A stretch of 64,000 nucleotides of DNA from Mycobacterium asiaticum. Lineage in GTDB: Bacteria; Actinomycetota; Actinomycetes; Mycobacteriales; Mycobacteriaceae. The position numbers and the translations under genes were made by a program. Every line of letters starts with the position of its first letter. Within the stretch, counting starts at the first letter, position 1. Of the stretch, positions 1-8,763 are shown in pieces. The DNA lies in NCBI RefSeq assembly GCF_001673635.1, contig NZ_LZMH01000069.1, positions 62,001 through 126,000 of the forward strand, given 5' to 3'. A model generated the notes under the pieces. That model did no database searches and was not told where the DNA came from. It saw nothing but the letters and a program-made list of their open reading frames with translations.

Positions 1-67
1 CCTGAGCAATTTCCAGCAAGGTCATGGAAGTGGCAATGCCACTGCCGATGAAGGCGAGATCGAACAT
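1..67 (-). CDS. FAD/NAD(P)-binding oxidoreductase, N-terminal fragment
   Basis: Only the first 22 codons lie in the window, starting at the ATG at 67 and running off the left edge. The visible peptide begins MFDLAFIGSGIATSM, a beta strand followed by a GxGxxx dinucleotide-binding turn, as found at the start of FAD-dependent oxidoreductases. It follows the formyltransferase gene on the same strand after a 115-base gap, in the place of Rv3403c in M. tuberculosis (synteny recalled, not searched). The substrate cannot be judged from this fragment. Confidence 0.6.
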   Translation of the reverse strand, partial: MFDLAFIGSGIATSMTLLEIAQ

Positions 68-182
68 CGGTGGAGCGCTCGTACGTGGCACGCACTCCAC
101 CTCTCCATCGCTCCGGCCGAATTAGGCAAGGCTAACATAATCACTGTGTGGGGTGGGGGGTTCGGGGCGGGCGTCCCGCGCT

Positions 183-878
183 TCAGCGGTCCTCGGGCTC
201 CAGCACCAGCCGGACGAACACCTTGCGCCCGTTCTCGTCGAGGAACCACGCATTGCGATAGTCGTCGTGTGTCAACGCGCGCAACCGATTCAGGAATTGG
301 CCGAAAGTTCCTCGTTCATCGAGGTCGAGCTGCCGAAGTGCGGCGAAGTCCTTCTTCAAGTTGAGATTTCCCTCGCCGGGCATCGGCGAGGCGGTGTAGC
401 GGCCGTCGCGGATGGCCTCGAAATGTTCGAGCACCAACTCGCGCTCGATCTCCAGCAGCCGGACATAGACGCTGCCCGAGGTGTCCCACGATTCGATCGG
501 GCATTCGCGCTGGGCGATTATGGGGCCGTGGTCGAGCTGGTCGTCCATCTCGTGGATCGTCACCCCGACCTTCTGCCCGTCGATGATCGAGAAGACCTGC
601 GGAAACCAGCCGCGGTTATAGGGATTCAGGCCTGGGTGCACGTTCACACACCGAACTCCGTCGAGTAGTGCGTCGGGGAACTTCTGCTTGCAGTGCAGCG
701 AGAGCACCAGCCCATAGTTCTCGATGATGTCGGTCGTGCGCTCCTTGACGTCGAGGCGCGGCACGCCCGGCAGTTGCCCGATCGGAGTCTGGTACACCTC
801 GACGTCGTCGTAGTTGGCCTGCAGTTCAGCCGCGATCGCGTGGGCGTGCACGTTGTCGGTCAGGATCAGAATTCTCAT
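183..878 (-). CDS. Sugar N-formyltransferase (Rv3404c-like)
   Basis: This 231-residue protein has the formyltransferase fold. The N-terminus MRILILTDN is a Rossmann-type strand-turn. Residues near 97-112 read NVHPGLNPYNRG, and a conserved acidic/histidine stretch (TIHEMDDQLDHGPII) follows. These match the Asn-His-Asp catalytic set and substrate loop of N10-formyltetrahydrofolate-dependent enzymes. By family and synteny it corresponds to Rv3404c, an N-formyltransferase acting on dTDP-4-amino-4,6-dideoxyglucose. The likely role is making an N-formylated deoxysugar for a surface glycan. The exact sugar is inferred. The gene lies 24 bases downstream of the tetR-type gene on the same strand and may share its transcript. 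Confidence 0.85.
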   Translation of the reverse strand: MRILILTDNVHAHAIAAELQANYDDVEVYQTPIGQLPGVPRLDVKERTTDIIENYGLVLSLHCKQKFPDALLDGVRCVNVHPGLNPYNRGWFPQVFSIIDGQKVGVTIHEMDDQLDHGPIIAQRECPIESWDTSGSVYVRLLEIERELVLEHFEAIRDGRYTASPMPGEGNLNLKKDFAALRQLDLDERGTFGQFLNRLRALTHDDYRNAWFLDENGRKVFVRLVLEPEDR

Positions 879-902
879 CGCCCGCGCACCCTACTTGACC
901 GC

Positions 903-1472
903 TCAGTGCGGTTCGATCAACCGGGTCGCTTCTGCGATCACTGCCTGCCGCAGGTCGGCGTCGGTCAGCTCGTCGAGCCCGGTCGCCGAGCGCAGCATCG
1001 GTTCGAACAGCCGCCAGCCCAATTGCAGCGCAAGGGCATTCGCGACGGCCATGCGCGCCTCGGAATCTTTGTCGTGACGCGTGCGCGCATAATCGAGGAG
1101 CGGCACCACGTTGGGAAAGCGGGTCTGCAGTTGCTCGGCCGAATAGCCGTCGAGCAGGGCCCGCGCCCAAACCCGCATCTGACGGTCCATCGCCCGGTCC
1201 AGGACGTCGGGCTCGGCGTTCGACTGCAGCAGCGTCGTCAACTCGGTGCCCAGATGATCGAGCACGGCGCCGACCAACTGGTCTTTGGTGCCGAAGTGAC
1301 GAAATACCAACCCGTGATTGACCTTTGAGCGGGTGGCGATGTCGCGGATCGACGTCGCGGCCGGGCCCCGCTCGGCGAACAGGTCGGCCGCCGCCTGCAG
1401 GACCGCGGCCGCCACCTCCTCCCGTCCGGTAGGAATCGGGCCCCGCGAGGCGTTTGCCGACCGTGTAGTCAC
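903..1472 (-). CDS. TetR-family transcriptional repressor (Rv3405c-like)
   Basis: This 189-residue regulator has an N-terminal TetR helix-turn-helix at about residues 20-65 (AAADLFAERG, TSIRDIATRSKVNHGLVFRHFGTKDQLV) and a helical C-terminal ligand domain. The start is a GTG at 1472, and the sequence GTGTAGTCAC overlaps it. That sequence is a half-site of the palindromes found farther upstream, which suggests that the protein represses its own gene. It is divergent from the dioxygenase at 1672, matching the Rv3405c/Rv3406 pair of M. tuberculosis, where the TetR protein represses the dioxygenase. The inducer is unknown. Confidence 0.88.
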   Translation of the reverse strand: MTTRSANASRGPIPTGREEVAAAVLQAAADLFAERGPAATSIRDIATRSKVNHGLVFRHFGTKDQLVGAVLDHLGTELTTLLQSNAEPDVLDRAMDRQMRVWARALLDGYSAEQLQTRFPNVVPLLDYARTRHDKDSEARMAVANALALQLGWRLFEPMLRSATGLDELTDADLRQAVIAEATRLIEPH

Positions 1473-1518
1473 CCGCCAACGGTAACCGGGTGGGCAAGCG
1501 ACTACACCGAAGCCCGCG

Positions 1519-1577
1519 TCGAGCGTGGGGCTCAGGAATGCGGTGAACGCGTTTCGGCTGCGTAGGGCCCACGCTCG
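1519..1577. repeat. Inverted repeat with CGAGCGTGGG arms
   Basis: CGAGCGTGGG at 1520-1529 is repeated in inverse at 1568-1577, leaving a 38-base loop. The same arm sequence (CCGAGCGTGGGCC) forms a second long-loop inverted repeat at 11014-11072. This suggests a small dispersed intergenic element rather than chance. It lies in the tetR/dioxygenase divergent gap but outside the gtag/ctac operators. The function is unknown. Confidence 0.5.
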
Positions 1578-1604
1578 GCAGGATCGGCGACGGCCCTTGC
1601 GGTT

Positions 1605-1624
1605 GTGTAGTCATATGACTACAC
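1605..1624. promoter_or_regulatory. Perfect 20-bp palindromic TetR operator
   Basis: The half-site GTGTAGTCAT is followed directly by its exact inverse complement, giving a perfect 20-bp palindrome 48 bases before the dioxygenase start. Further copies of the half-site lie at 1463-1472 (over the tetR start) and 1499-1507. This is the expected layout for the binding site of the adjacent TetR-type repressor. Assigning the repressor to the site is an inference. Confidence 0.75.
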
Positions 1625-1631
1625 TCCTGCC

Positions 1632-1647
1632 GTAGTCGGGTGACTAC
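1632..1647. promoter_or_regulatory. Second operator copy, GTAGTC-N4-GACTAC
   Basis: This site has the same GTAGTC/GACTAC arms as the perfect palindrome 8 bases upstream, but its centre (GGGT) is not symmetric. It ends 24 bases before the dioxygenase ATG, so a bound dimer would block transcription start or ribosome access. Two adjacent sites suggest cooperative binding. Confidence 0.6.
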
Positions 1648-1671
1648 ACCCCTTCGAGAAGGGCTAGAACG

Positions 1672-2568
1672 ATGGCAGACCAGATAGCCGTGCACAAGCT
1701 CGGCAGCCGCATCGGCGCCGAAGTCAGCGGAGTGCGCTTGAGCGGCGAGCTCCCCCGTGCCGCGACCGAAGAGATTCGCGCGGCCCTGTTGACCCACAAG
1801 GTGATCTTCTTCCGCGATCAGCATCACCTCGACGATGCCGAACAGCTGGCGTTCGCGGAGCTGCTGGGCACTCCGATCGGTCATCCGGCTGCCGTCGCCC
1901 TGGCACCGGACGCCCCGATCATCACCCCGATCAACTCCGAGTTCGGCAAGGCCAACCGCTGGCATACCGACGTCACCTTCGCCGCGAACTACCCGGCGGC
2001 GTCCATCTTGCGTGCGGTGACGTTGCCCAGCTACGGCGGTTCAACGCTGTGGGCCAACACCGCCGCGGCGTACACGGCGTTGCCCGAGCCGCTGAAGTGC
2101 CTGGTCGAAAATCTGTGGGCGCTGCACACCAACCGCTACGACTACGTGGACAGCGCGTCCACCGAATCAGCCACCGATCTGCAGCGGGCGTTCCGGCAGG
2201 CGTTCGAGAAGCCCGATTTTCGCACCGAGCACCCGGTGGTGCGCGTCCATCCAGATACCGGCGAGCGCACGCTGGTGGCCGGAGATTTCGTGCGCAGCTT
2301 CGTCGGCCTGAACAGCACCGAGTCCAACGCGCTGTTCGAGCTGCTACAACGGCGAATAACCGTGCCGGAGAACACCGTTCGATGGAACTGGCGGCCGGGC
2401 GACGTCGCGATCTGGGACAACCGGGCCACCCAGCACCGCGCGGTCGACGACTACGACGACCAGTACCGGCTGATGCACCGGGTCACCCTGATCGGCGATG
2501 TCCCGGTCGACGTGCACGGCCGGCGCAGCCGGGTGGTCAGCGGGTCACCGCTGGCCTTGGCGGGGTGA
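1672..2568 (+). CDS. Fe(II)/2-oxoglutarate-dependent dioxygenase (TauD family, Rv3406-like)
   Basis: This 298-residue protein belongs to the TauD/TfdA family. The iron-binding facial triad is visible as His98 and Asp100 in WHTD and His255 in TQHRAV. Arg266 and Arg270 near the C-terminus are candidates for binding 2-oxoglutarate. Rv3406 of M. tuberculosis is an alkyl sulfatase of this family that oxidatively cleaves sulfate esters, so a role in sulfur scavenging is likely. It is divergent from the TetR gene with palindromic operators between, so it is probably derepressed by a TetR ligand. The vapBC47 pair that follows it in M. tuberculosis is absent here. Confidence 0.9.
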   Translation: MADQIAVHKLGSRIGAEVSGVRLSGELPRAATEEIRAALLTHKVIFFRDQHHLDDAEQLAFAELLGTPIGHPAAVALAPDAPIITPINSEFGKANRWHTDVTFAANYPAASILRAVTLPSYGGSTLWANTAAAYTALPEPLKCLVENLWALHTNRYDYVDSASTESATDLQRAFRQAFEKPDFRTEHPVVRVHPDTGERTLVAGDFVRSFVGLNSTESNALFELLQRRITVPENTVRWNWRPGDVAIWDNRATQHRAVDDYDDQYRLMHRVTLIGDVPVDVHGRRSRVVSGSPLALAG

Positions 2569-2576
2569 GGGGCGGC

Positions 2577-4322
2577 CTAACTCGCGTCGGCCGTCGGGGC
2601 GATTTCCTCCATCGGCAACCGGCGTAGCGCACCCGGCGCGTCGGCGGGGACCACCGGGTTCTCGGGCTCGATCGGATCCAGCCGGCGGTAAGGCTCCCCC
2701 TGTTCAGGACGCAAGTCATCCTGCCCCTTGTTGGGCCACAGCGCGGCGGCCCGCTCGGCCTGGGCGGTGATCGACAGCGACGGGTTCACGCCCAGATTCG
2801 CCGAGATCGCCGCTCCGTCAACCACATAGAGGTTCGGGTAGCCGTAGACCCGGTGGTAGGGGTCGATCACACCGTTGTCCGGGCTGTCCCCAATTGCCGC
2901 CCCGCCCAGGAAATGCGCGGTCAGCGGAATGTTGAACAACTCGCCCCAGGTACCACCGGCCACGCCGTCGATCTTCTTGGCGATCCGGCGGGTGACTTCG
3001 TTGCCGACCGGAATCCAGGACGGGTTCGGCTCGCCGTGGCCCTGCTTGCTGGTGTACCAGCGGACGCCGAGCTTGCCGCGCTTGGTGTAGGTGGTGATCG
3101 AGTTGTCCAGGTTCTGCATGACCAGCGCGATCATGGTGCGCTCGCTCCACTGTTTGGTGTTGAGCAGCCGAATGATCGCCTTGGGGTCCTCGCGGGCCAG
3201 CCGGATGAGCTGGCGCCACCGCGGCTCGTCGGTGCCTTCGGGTCCCGAGCCGTCGGTCATCAATGTCTGCAGCAGCCCCATGGCGTTGGAGCCTTTGCCG
3301 TAGCGAACCGGTTCCACGTGCGTGTCGGAGCTCGGGTGGATCGAGGAGGTGATCGCCACGCCGTGCGTGAGGTCGAGGTCCGGTGACACCTTGAGCCGCG
3401 CGGCGCCGACGATCGACTCGGAGTTGGTGCGGGTCAGCACGCCCAGGCGCTTGGACAGTCGTGGCAGCTTGCCCTTGTCGCGCATGTTGAACAGCAGGTG
3501 CTGGGTGCCCCAGGTTCCCGCGGCCAGAATCAGGTGATTGGCGGTGTAGGACCGCCGGTCGCGGCGCAGCCAGCTGCCGGTCCGCACGGTCTGCACTTCC
3601 CAGACCCCGTCGGAGCGCTGTTCGAAGTTCTTCACGGTCGTCATCGGAATCACCTCTGCCCCACCCGCTTCCGCGAGATAGAGGTAGTTCTTCAATAGCG
3701 TGTTCTTGGCGCCGAAGCGGCAGCCCGTCATGCAGCAGCCGCATTCCAGGCAGCCGGTGCGCTCGGGCCCGGCACCACCGAAGTAGGGGTCGGGCACCTT
3801 CTTGCCGGGCGTCTTGGTGCCGTCCGGGCCGAAGAAAACCCCGACCGGGGTCGGCACGAAGGTGTCGCCGCAACCCATCTCGTCGGCGACTTCTTTGACG
3901 ATGCGGTCGGCGTCGGTGAACGTCGGGTTGTAGACCACGCCGAGCATCCGCTGGGCCTGCTCGTAGTGCGGCATCAACTCCGACCGCCAGTCGGTGATCT
4001 CGCGCCACTGCGGGTCGTTGAAGAACGGGTCGTTCGGGATGTACAGCGTGTTCGCGTAATTCAGCGAACCGCCGCCTACCCCGGCACCGGCCAGGATCAT
4101 CACGTTCTTCAGCGGGTGGATGCGCTGGATGCCGTAGCAACCCAACTTGGGCGCCCACAGGAATTTGCGCAGCTCCCATGAGGTCTTGGCGAATTCGTCG
4201 TCGGCGTAGCGCTTGCCGGCCTCCAGCACGCCGACTCGGTAACCCTTCTCGGTGAGCCGCAGCGCGCTGACGCTGCCGCCGAATCCCGAACCGATAATCA
4301 GGACGTCATAATCAGGCTGCAT
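2577..4322 (-). CDS. choD: Putative cholesterol oxidase, GMC oxidoreductase
   Basis: This 581-residue flavoprotein opens with YDVLIIGSGFGGSVSALRL, an FAD-binding GxGxxG motif. A Cys-rich patch follows at about residue 193 (GCLECGCCMTGC). The C-terminal FAD/substrate part includes NPSLSITAQAERAA. Length and position match ChoD (Rv3409c), annotated as a cholesterol oxidase that converts 3-beta-hydroxysterols to 3-keto sterols with O2 as acceptor. Some mycobacterial members of this family may not use cholesterol as their main substrate, so the substrate is assigned by family only. No signal peptide is visible. The gene converges with the dioxygenase, with 8 bases between the stops. Confidence 0.87.
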   Translation of the reverse strand: MQPDYDVLIIGSGFGGSVSALRLTEKGYRVGVLEAGKRYADDEFAKTSWELRKFLWAPKLGCYGIQRIHPLKNVMILAGAGVGGGSLNYANTLYIPNDPFFNDPQWREITDWRSELMPHYEQAQRMLGVVYNPTFTDADRIVKEVADEMGCGDTFVPTPVGVFFGPDGTKTPGKKVPDPYFGGAGPERTGCLECGCCMTGCRFGAKNTLLKNYLYLAEAGGAEVIPMTTVKNFEQRSDGVWEVQTVRTGSWLRRDRRSYTANHLILAAGTWGTQHLLFNMRDKGKLPRLSKRLGVLTRTNSESIVGAARLKVSPDLDLTHGVAITSSIHPSSDTHVEPVRYGKGSNAMGLLQTLMTDGSGPEGTDEPRWRQLIRLAREDPKAIIRLLNTKQWSERTMIALVMQNLDNSITTYTKRGKLGVRWYTSKQGHGEPNPSWIPVGNEVTRRIAKKIDGVAGGTWGELFNIPLTAHFLGGAAIGDSPDNGVIDPYHRVYGYPNLYVVDGAAISANLGVNPSLSITAQAERAAALWPNKGQDDLRPEQGEPYRRLDPIEPENPVVPADAPGALRRLPMEEIAPTADAS

Positions 4323-4366
4323 TGCTGCAGTATGACCGGCTTTACACCGGAACTAAACAGCAACCC

Positions 4367-5494
4367 CTAGGTGCTTACTGTCAACCCGACCTTCTGGAAT
4401 TCCTTGAGGTCACAGTATCCGGCTTTCGCCATCGAACGCCGAAGGCCCCCAACGAGATTGAGCGTGCCGAATGGGTCGTCAGAGGGGCCGTTGAGGACCC
4501 GTTCCAGTGGCGGTCGCTCGCCGACCGCGATCTGGAGCAACGCCCCACGGGGCAACGAGGGGTGCGCGGCGGCGGCCGGCCAGAACCAGCCGTCGCCAAG
4601 CGCCTCGGCGGATTCGGCCAGCGGCGTGCCGAGCACCACCGCGTCCGCTCCGCAGGCGATCGCCTTGGCCAACTCACCCGAGGTGTGAATGTCGCCGTCG
4701 GCCAGCACGTGGACGTAGCGCCCACCGGTCTCGTCGAGGTATTCGCGGCGCGCGGCGGCGGCGTCGGCGATCGCGGTGGCCATTGCCACGTTGATGCCGA
4801 GCACCTCATCGGTGGTGGTGACGCCCTGGGTGGAGCCGTAGCCGACGATGACGCCCGCCGCGCCGGTCCGCATCAGGTGCAGGGCGGTGCGGTGGTCCTG
4901 CACGCCGCCGGCGACGACGGGAATGTCGAGTTCGGAAATGAAGGTCTTGAGGTTGAGCGGCTCCCCGTCGCTGGCCACCCGCTCGGCCGACACGATGGTG
5001 CCCTGGATCACGAGCAGGTCGACACCGGCCTGCACGAGCACCGGGGTCAGCGCCTGCGCATTCTGCGGGCTGACCCGTACCGCCGTGGTGACCCCGGCCT
5101 CGCGGATGCGGGCCACGGCGGCGCCGAGCAGGTCAGGATTCAGCGGGGCCGCGTGCAGCTCCTGGAGCAACCGGATCGCCGCCGACGGCTCGGGCTCCTT
5201 GGTGGCGGCCTCGACCAGCTGGGCGACCTTGGCCTCGACGTCGGCGTGCCGTCCGTACAGCCCCTCCCCGTTGAGCACCGCCAGCCCACCGAGCCGGCCC
5301 AGCTCGATGGCGAATTCCGGGGACACCAGGGCGTCGGTCGGGTGCGCCAGTACCGGGATCTCGAACCGGTAGGCATCCAGCTGCCAGGCCGTGGACACAT
5401 CCTGCGACGAGCGGGTGCGCCGCGACGGCACAATGTTGATGTCACTGAGCTCATAGGTACGACGGGCGCTGCGGCCCATGCCGATCTCGACCAT
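4367..5494 (-). CDS. guaB3: GuaB3, IMP dehydrogenase/GMP reductase family protein
   Basis: This 375-residue (beta/alpha)8 protein of the IMPDH/GMPR family is the same length as Rv3410c. It has no CBS domain pair. The loop that carries the catalytic cysteine in true IMP dehydrogenases reads GYGSTQGVTTTDE here, with no cysteine, so it is unlikely to be an ordinary IMP dehydrogenase. GuaB2, which follows with the cysteine intact, is the expected working enzyme. GuaB3 starts 44 bases after choD on its 5' side and lies 17 bases downstream of guaB2, so guaB2-guaB3 are probably co-transcribed. Confidence 0.88.
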   Translation of the reverse strand: MVEIGMGRSARRTYELSDINIVPSRRTRSSQDVSTAWQLDAYRFEIPVLAHPTDALVSPEFAIELGRLGGLAVLNGEGLYGRHADVEAKVAQLVEAATKEPEPSAAIRLLQELHAAPLNPDLLGAAVARIREAGVTTAVRVSPQNAQALTPVLVQAGVDLLVIQGTIVSAERVASDGEPLNLKTFISELDIPVVAGGVQDHRTALHLMRTGAAGVIVGYGSTQGVTTTDEVLGINVAMATAIADAAAARREYLDETGGRYVHVLADGDIHTSGELAKAIACGADAVVLGTPLAESAEALGDGWFWPAAAAHPSLPRGALLQIAVGERPPLERVLNGPSDDPFGTLNLVGGLRRSMAKAGYCDLKEFQKVGLTVST

Positions 5495-5511
5495 TTCGAT
5501 GTCCGCGCGCT

Positions 5512-7110
5512 CTACCGGGCGTAGTAGTTGGGCGCTTCGACGGTCATGGCGACGTCGTGTGGGTGACTCTCCTTCAACCCCGCCGGCGTGATCCGGACGA
5601 ACTGCGCCTGTTGCAGCACCTCGATGGTGGGCGCGCCGGTGTAACCCATCGCGGCGCGCAAGCCACCGGTCAACTGGTGGATCACCGATCCGAGCGGGCC
5701 GCGGAACGGCACTCGGCCCTCGATGCCCTCGGGCACCAGCTTGTCCTCGGAAAGCGCGTCGTCGGCGAAGTAGCGGTCCTTGGAGAACGACTTCGTCCCG
5801 TTGCGACCCTGCATGGCACCGAGCGATCCCATGCCGCGGTAGCTCTTGTACTGCTTGCCGTTGACGAAGATCAGTTCGCCGGGCGCCTCGGCGGTGCCGG
5901 CCAGCAGCGAGCCCAGCATCGCGGTCGACGCACCGGCGGCCAGCGCCTTGGCGATGTCACCGGAGTACTGCAACCCGCCGTCGGCGATCACCGGCACACC
6001 CGCCGGGCGGCACACCGCGACCGCTTCCAGAATCGCGGTGATTTGTGGCGCTCCTACCCCCGCGACCACTCGGGTGGTGCAGATCGAGCCCGGGCCCACG
6101 CCCACCTTCACCGCGTCGGCGCCGGCATCGACCAGCGCCGCGGCGGCCGAGCGGGTGGCGACGTTGCCGCCGACCACCTCGACGCGGTCACCGACCTCGA
6201 GCTTGAGCTTGCTGACCATGTCCAGCACCAACCGGTTGTGGGCGTGTGCGGTATCGACCACCAGCACATCAACCCCGGCATCGACCAGCATCATGGCGCG
6301 CACCCAGGCGTCGCCGCCGACGCCCACCGCGGCGCCCACCAGTAGCCGGCCGTCGCTGTCCTTGGTGGCCAGCGGGTGCTGCTCGGTCTTGACGAAGTCC
6401 TTGACGGTGATCAGCCCCGTCAGTCGGCCGTGGCCGTCCACGATCGGTAGCTTCTCGATCTTGTTGCGGCGCAGCAGGCCCAGGGCAGCCGATGCGCTGA
6501 CGCCCTCCTGAGCGGTGATCAGCGGCGCTTTGGTCATCACCTCGGCGACCTGCCGGGACTGGTCGACCTCGAAGCGCATGTCGCGGTTGGTGATGATGCC
6601 GACCAGCGCGCCGTCGTCGTCGACAACGGGCAACCCGGAGATCCGGAACCGGGCGCACAGCGCGTCGACCTGGGCCAAGGTGTTGTCCGGACGGCAGGTA
6701 ACCGGGTCGGTGACCATGCCGGCCTCGGACCGCTTCACCATTTCGACCTGGCCGGCCTGTTCGGCGACGGGCAGGTTGCGGTGCAGCACGCCCATGCCGC
6801 CGGCCCGGGCCATCGCGATCGCCATCCGGGACTCCGTGACGGTGTCCATCGCCGAGCTGACCAGGGGCACCTTGAGCCTGATCCGCTTGGTGAGCTGGCT
6901 CGAGGTGTCCGCGGTCGCCGGCACCACGTCCGAGGCCGCCGGCAGCAGCAAGACGTCGTCGAAGGTCAGGCCCAGCATCGCGATCTTGTGCGGGTCGTCA
7001 CCGCCGGTGGGCACCGGGTCGTGCGCGAGGTCGCCCAGCTGGGCGTCGCGCACATATGGGCTGCCGACCAGGTCGGAGCTGTCTTCGAGGTGGGACATGC
7101 CACGGGACAT
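5512..7110 (-). CDS. guaB2: Inosine-5'-monophosphate dehydrogenase
   Basis: GuaB2 oxidises IMP to XMP with NAD, the committed step of guanine nucleotide synthesis. The catalytic loop GPGSICTTR is intact, as is the flap region (KSYRGMGSLGAM). Two CBS domains are inserted at about residues 125-240. I chose the ATG at 7110 (532 residues) because the homologous N-terminus MSRGMS begins there and GGAGG lies 9-13 bases upstream. The longer open frame to 7185 has no support. The protein is cytoplasmic and normally tetrameric. It is divergent from the DUF5319 gene across 169 bases. Confidence 0.96.
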   Translation of the reverse strand: MSRGMSHLEDSSDLVGSPYVRDAQLGDLAHDPVPTGGDDPHKIAMLGLTFDDVLLLPAASDVVPATADTSSQLTKRIRLKVPLVSSAMDTVTESRMAIAMARAGGMGVLHRNLPVAEQAGQVEMVKRSEAGMVTDPVTCRPDNTLAQVDALCARFRISGLPVVDDDGALVGIITNRDMRFEVDQSRQVAEVMTKAPLITAQEGVSASAALGLLRRNKIEKLPIVDGHGRLTGLITVKDFVKTEQHPLATKDSDGRLLVGAAVGVGGDAWVRAMMLVDAGVDVLVVDTAHAHNRLVLDMVSKLKLEVGDRVEVVGGNVATRSAAAALVDAGADAVKVGVGPGSICTTRVVAGVGAPQITAILEAVAVCRPAGVPVIADGGLQYSGDIAKALAAGASTAMLGSLLAGTAEAPGELIFVNGKQYKSYRGMGSLGAMQGRNGTKSFSKDRYFADDALSEDKLVPEGIEGRVPFRGPLGSVIHQLTGGLRAAMGYTGAPTIEVLQQAQFVRITPAGLKESHPHDVAMTVEAPNYYAR

Positions 7111-7279
7111 CGGTGGAGCCCTCCAGATGCATGTTCGGGGTGAAAAGGTCATCCTATCGGCTCGGCCGGACACTCCTACTCGCAAGTTCTGCGTGGCGCG
7201 TCACCGGCTCGGGAAGCGGCCCTGGAGTTCGGCTCGCCCGGACAATTTCTGGCATTATCACTGCCCGGCTGCGTAGGCT

Positions 7280-7699
7280 ATGGGGGTGCGTGACCACCTC
7301 CCGCCGGGTTTGCCGCCTGACCCTTTCGCCGACGACCCTTGTGACCCGTCGGCCGCGTTGGAGGCCGTCGAGCCGGGTCAGCCGCTCGATCAGCAAGAAC
7401 GGTTAGCCGTCGAAGCGGATCTGGCCGACCTGGCTGTGTACGAAGCGTTGTTGGCGCACAGGGGAATTCGCGGTTTGGTGGTCTGCTGTGACGAATGCCA
7501 GCAGGACCATTACCACGATTGGGACATGCTGCGGGCTAACCTGCTGCAGCTGCTGATCGACGGCACCGTCCGCCCGCACGAGCCTGCCTACGACCCGGAA
7601 CCGGACGCCTACGTCACGTGGGATTATTGCCGCGGGTACGCCGACGCGTCGCTCAACGAAGCGACCTCAGACGCGGACGGATTCCGGCGCCACCTCTGA
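7280..7699 (+). CDS. DUF5319 protein (Rv3412-like)
   Basis: This 139-residue acidic protein has an N-terminal Pro/Asp-rich stretch. Near residue 70 is a conserved core, VVCCDECQQDHYHDWDML, with cysteines and histidines that could bind a metal. It matches the actinobacterial DUF5319 family and the position of Rv3412. No function is established. It is convergent with rsdA, 32 bases away. The family is widely conserved in actinobacteria, which suggests a core rather than accessory role. Confidence 0.85.
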   Translation: MGVRDHLPPGLPPDPFADDPCDPSAALEAVEPGQPLDQQERLAVEADLADLAVYEALLAHRGIRGLVVCCDECQQDHYHDWDMLRANLLQLLIDGTVRPHEPAYDPEPDAYVTWDYCRGYADASLNEATSDADGFRRHL

Positions 7700-7731
7700 G
7701 TTATTTCTGGTTGCCCCTGGGCCCGTTTCGC

Positions 7732-8763
7732 TCAGGGCGTAGGACCGGCTGGGAACGGTGTTCTGGGCGTGGACGCCCCCGTTGTCCTGTCCCACAGCTG
7801 TCCCGACGGTGTCGGCACCGTCGGTGACCCCGGCGCCGCCACCGGCGAGGTCGGCGAGGTAGCCGGGGCCGACGTGCTCGGTTTCGGCTTGCCCTTCGAT
7901 GACGGTGTCGGCGTGGGCGGGGTCGTGCTGGGCGACGGTGTCGTCGACGAATGCCGGTGCTTGGTGGTCGTCGGCGTAGTCGGTTCGGTAGGCGTAGTGG
8001 GTTCGGTGGTGCCGGCCTCCGCCGGCGGCGTGGTGGTCGGCGTGGGTGTGGGTGACGCGACGGGCGTGCTGGGTTCGGTGAGTTCGGGGGCGGGAGCCGC
8101 GGGCGGCGTCCAGGAGTTGGCCGGGGCGTCGGGCGCGAGCTGCCCGCTCGGCGGCGACGCCGGTCGCACCGTCGCGTTGGGATCGCGTTTTTCCACCTTG
8201 GTGTTCAGCTGGGTCACCTCGTCCAGCAGCCCCTGGCGCCGGCTGCCGTCGTTGACGCCCTGCAGGGTGCTGCTGACCTCGGCCAGCTGCGTCTGAGCCT
8301 GATCCCACTGCCCTTGGGCGATCATCTGCTGAACCTTGGCCAGATCCGCCTTCGCGGACAACATGATCTGGTCGTCACTAACCCGCGGCTCGTTGAACAT
8401 CATGGCGTGCAGCCCGTACAACAGGTCGCCCGGACGGGCATCGGCGATCACGGCGCCGAACCCGCTGAGCATCAGCAGGGTGGCGGCCACCGAGCCGACC
8501 GCGGCAAGGCCGCGCCGGCCCCGCCCGCGATGCATCATCCCGGCCCGTAGGGCGTCCTCGGCTTCCTCCTGCGACACCAGCGCGCTGGCCGGCGGCCAGC
8601 GCAGGTCGTCACGCCATTCCCCCAGCAGCGCGGTCAGGGGATCGGGCACCGGAGCGCCGAAGTCGCCTTCGGTGCGTGCGGCCAGCGCATCGAGCAACAG
8701 GTCGGTGTGGGCCACGTCGTCCAGGCGATCACCCCAGGCGCTGCCGAAATCTGAATTACGCAT
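7732..8763 (-). CDS. rsdA: Anti-sigma-D factor
   Basis: This 343-residue membrane protein overlaps the end of sigD. The N-terminal cytoplasmic part (to about residue 80) contains the sigma-binding region, including TDLLLDALA and WRDDLRWPPAS. One transmembrane helix follows (AAVGSVAATLLMLSGFGAVIA). The outer part ends in a long Pro/Thr/Ser-rich tail. This is the layout of RsdA (Rv3413c), which holds SigD inactive at the membrane until proteolysis. The ATG at 8763 is preferred over the GTG at 8769. Either start overlaps the sigD stop, so translation is probably coupled. The tail is longer than the 299-residue M. tuberculosis protein. Confidence 0.92.
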   Translation of the reverse strand: MRNSDFGSAWGDRLDDVAHTDLLLDALAARTEGDFGAPVPDPLTALLGEWRDDLRWPPASALVSQEEAEDALRAGMMHRGRGRRGLAAVGSVAATLLMLSGFGAVIADARPGDLLYGLHAMMFNEPRVSDDQIMLSAKADLAKVQQMIAQGQWDQAQTQLAEVSSTLQGVNDGSRRQGLLDEVTQLNTKVEKRDPNATVRPASPPSGQLAPDAPANSWTPPAAPAPELTEPSTPVASPTPTPTTTPPAEAGTTEPTTPTEPTTPTTTKHRHSSTTPSPSTTPPTPTPSSKGKPKPSTSAPATSPTSPVAAPGSPTVPTPSGQLWDRTTGASTPRTPFPAGPTP

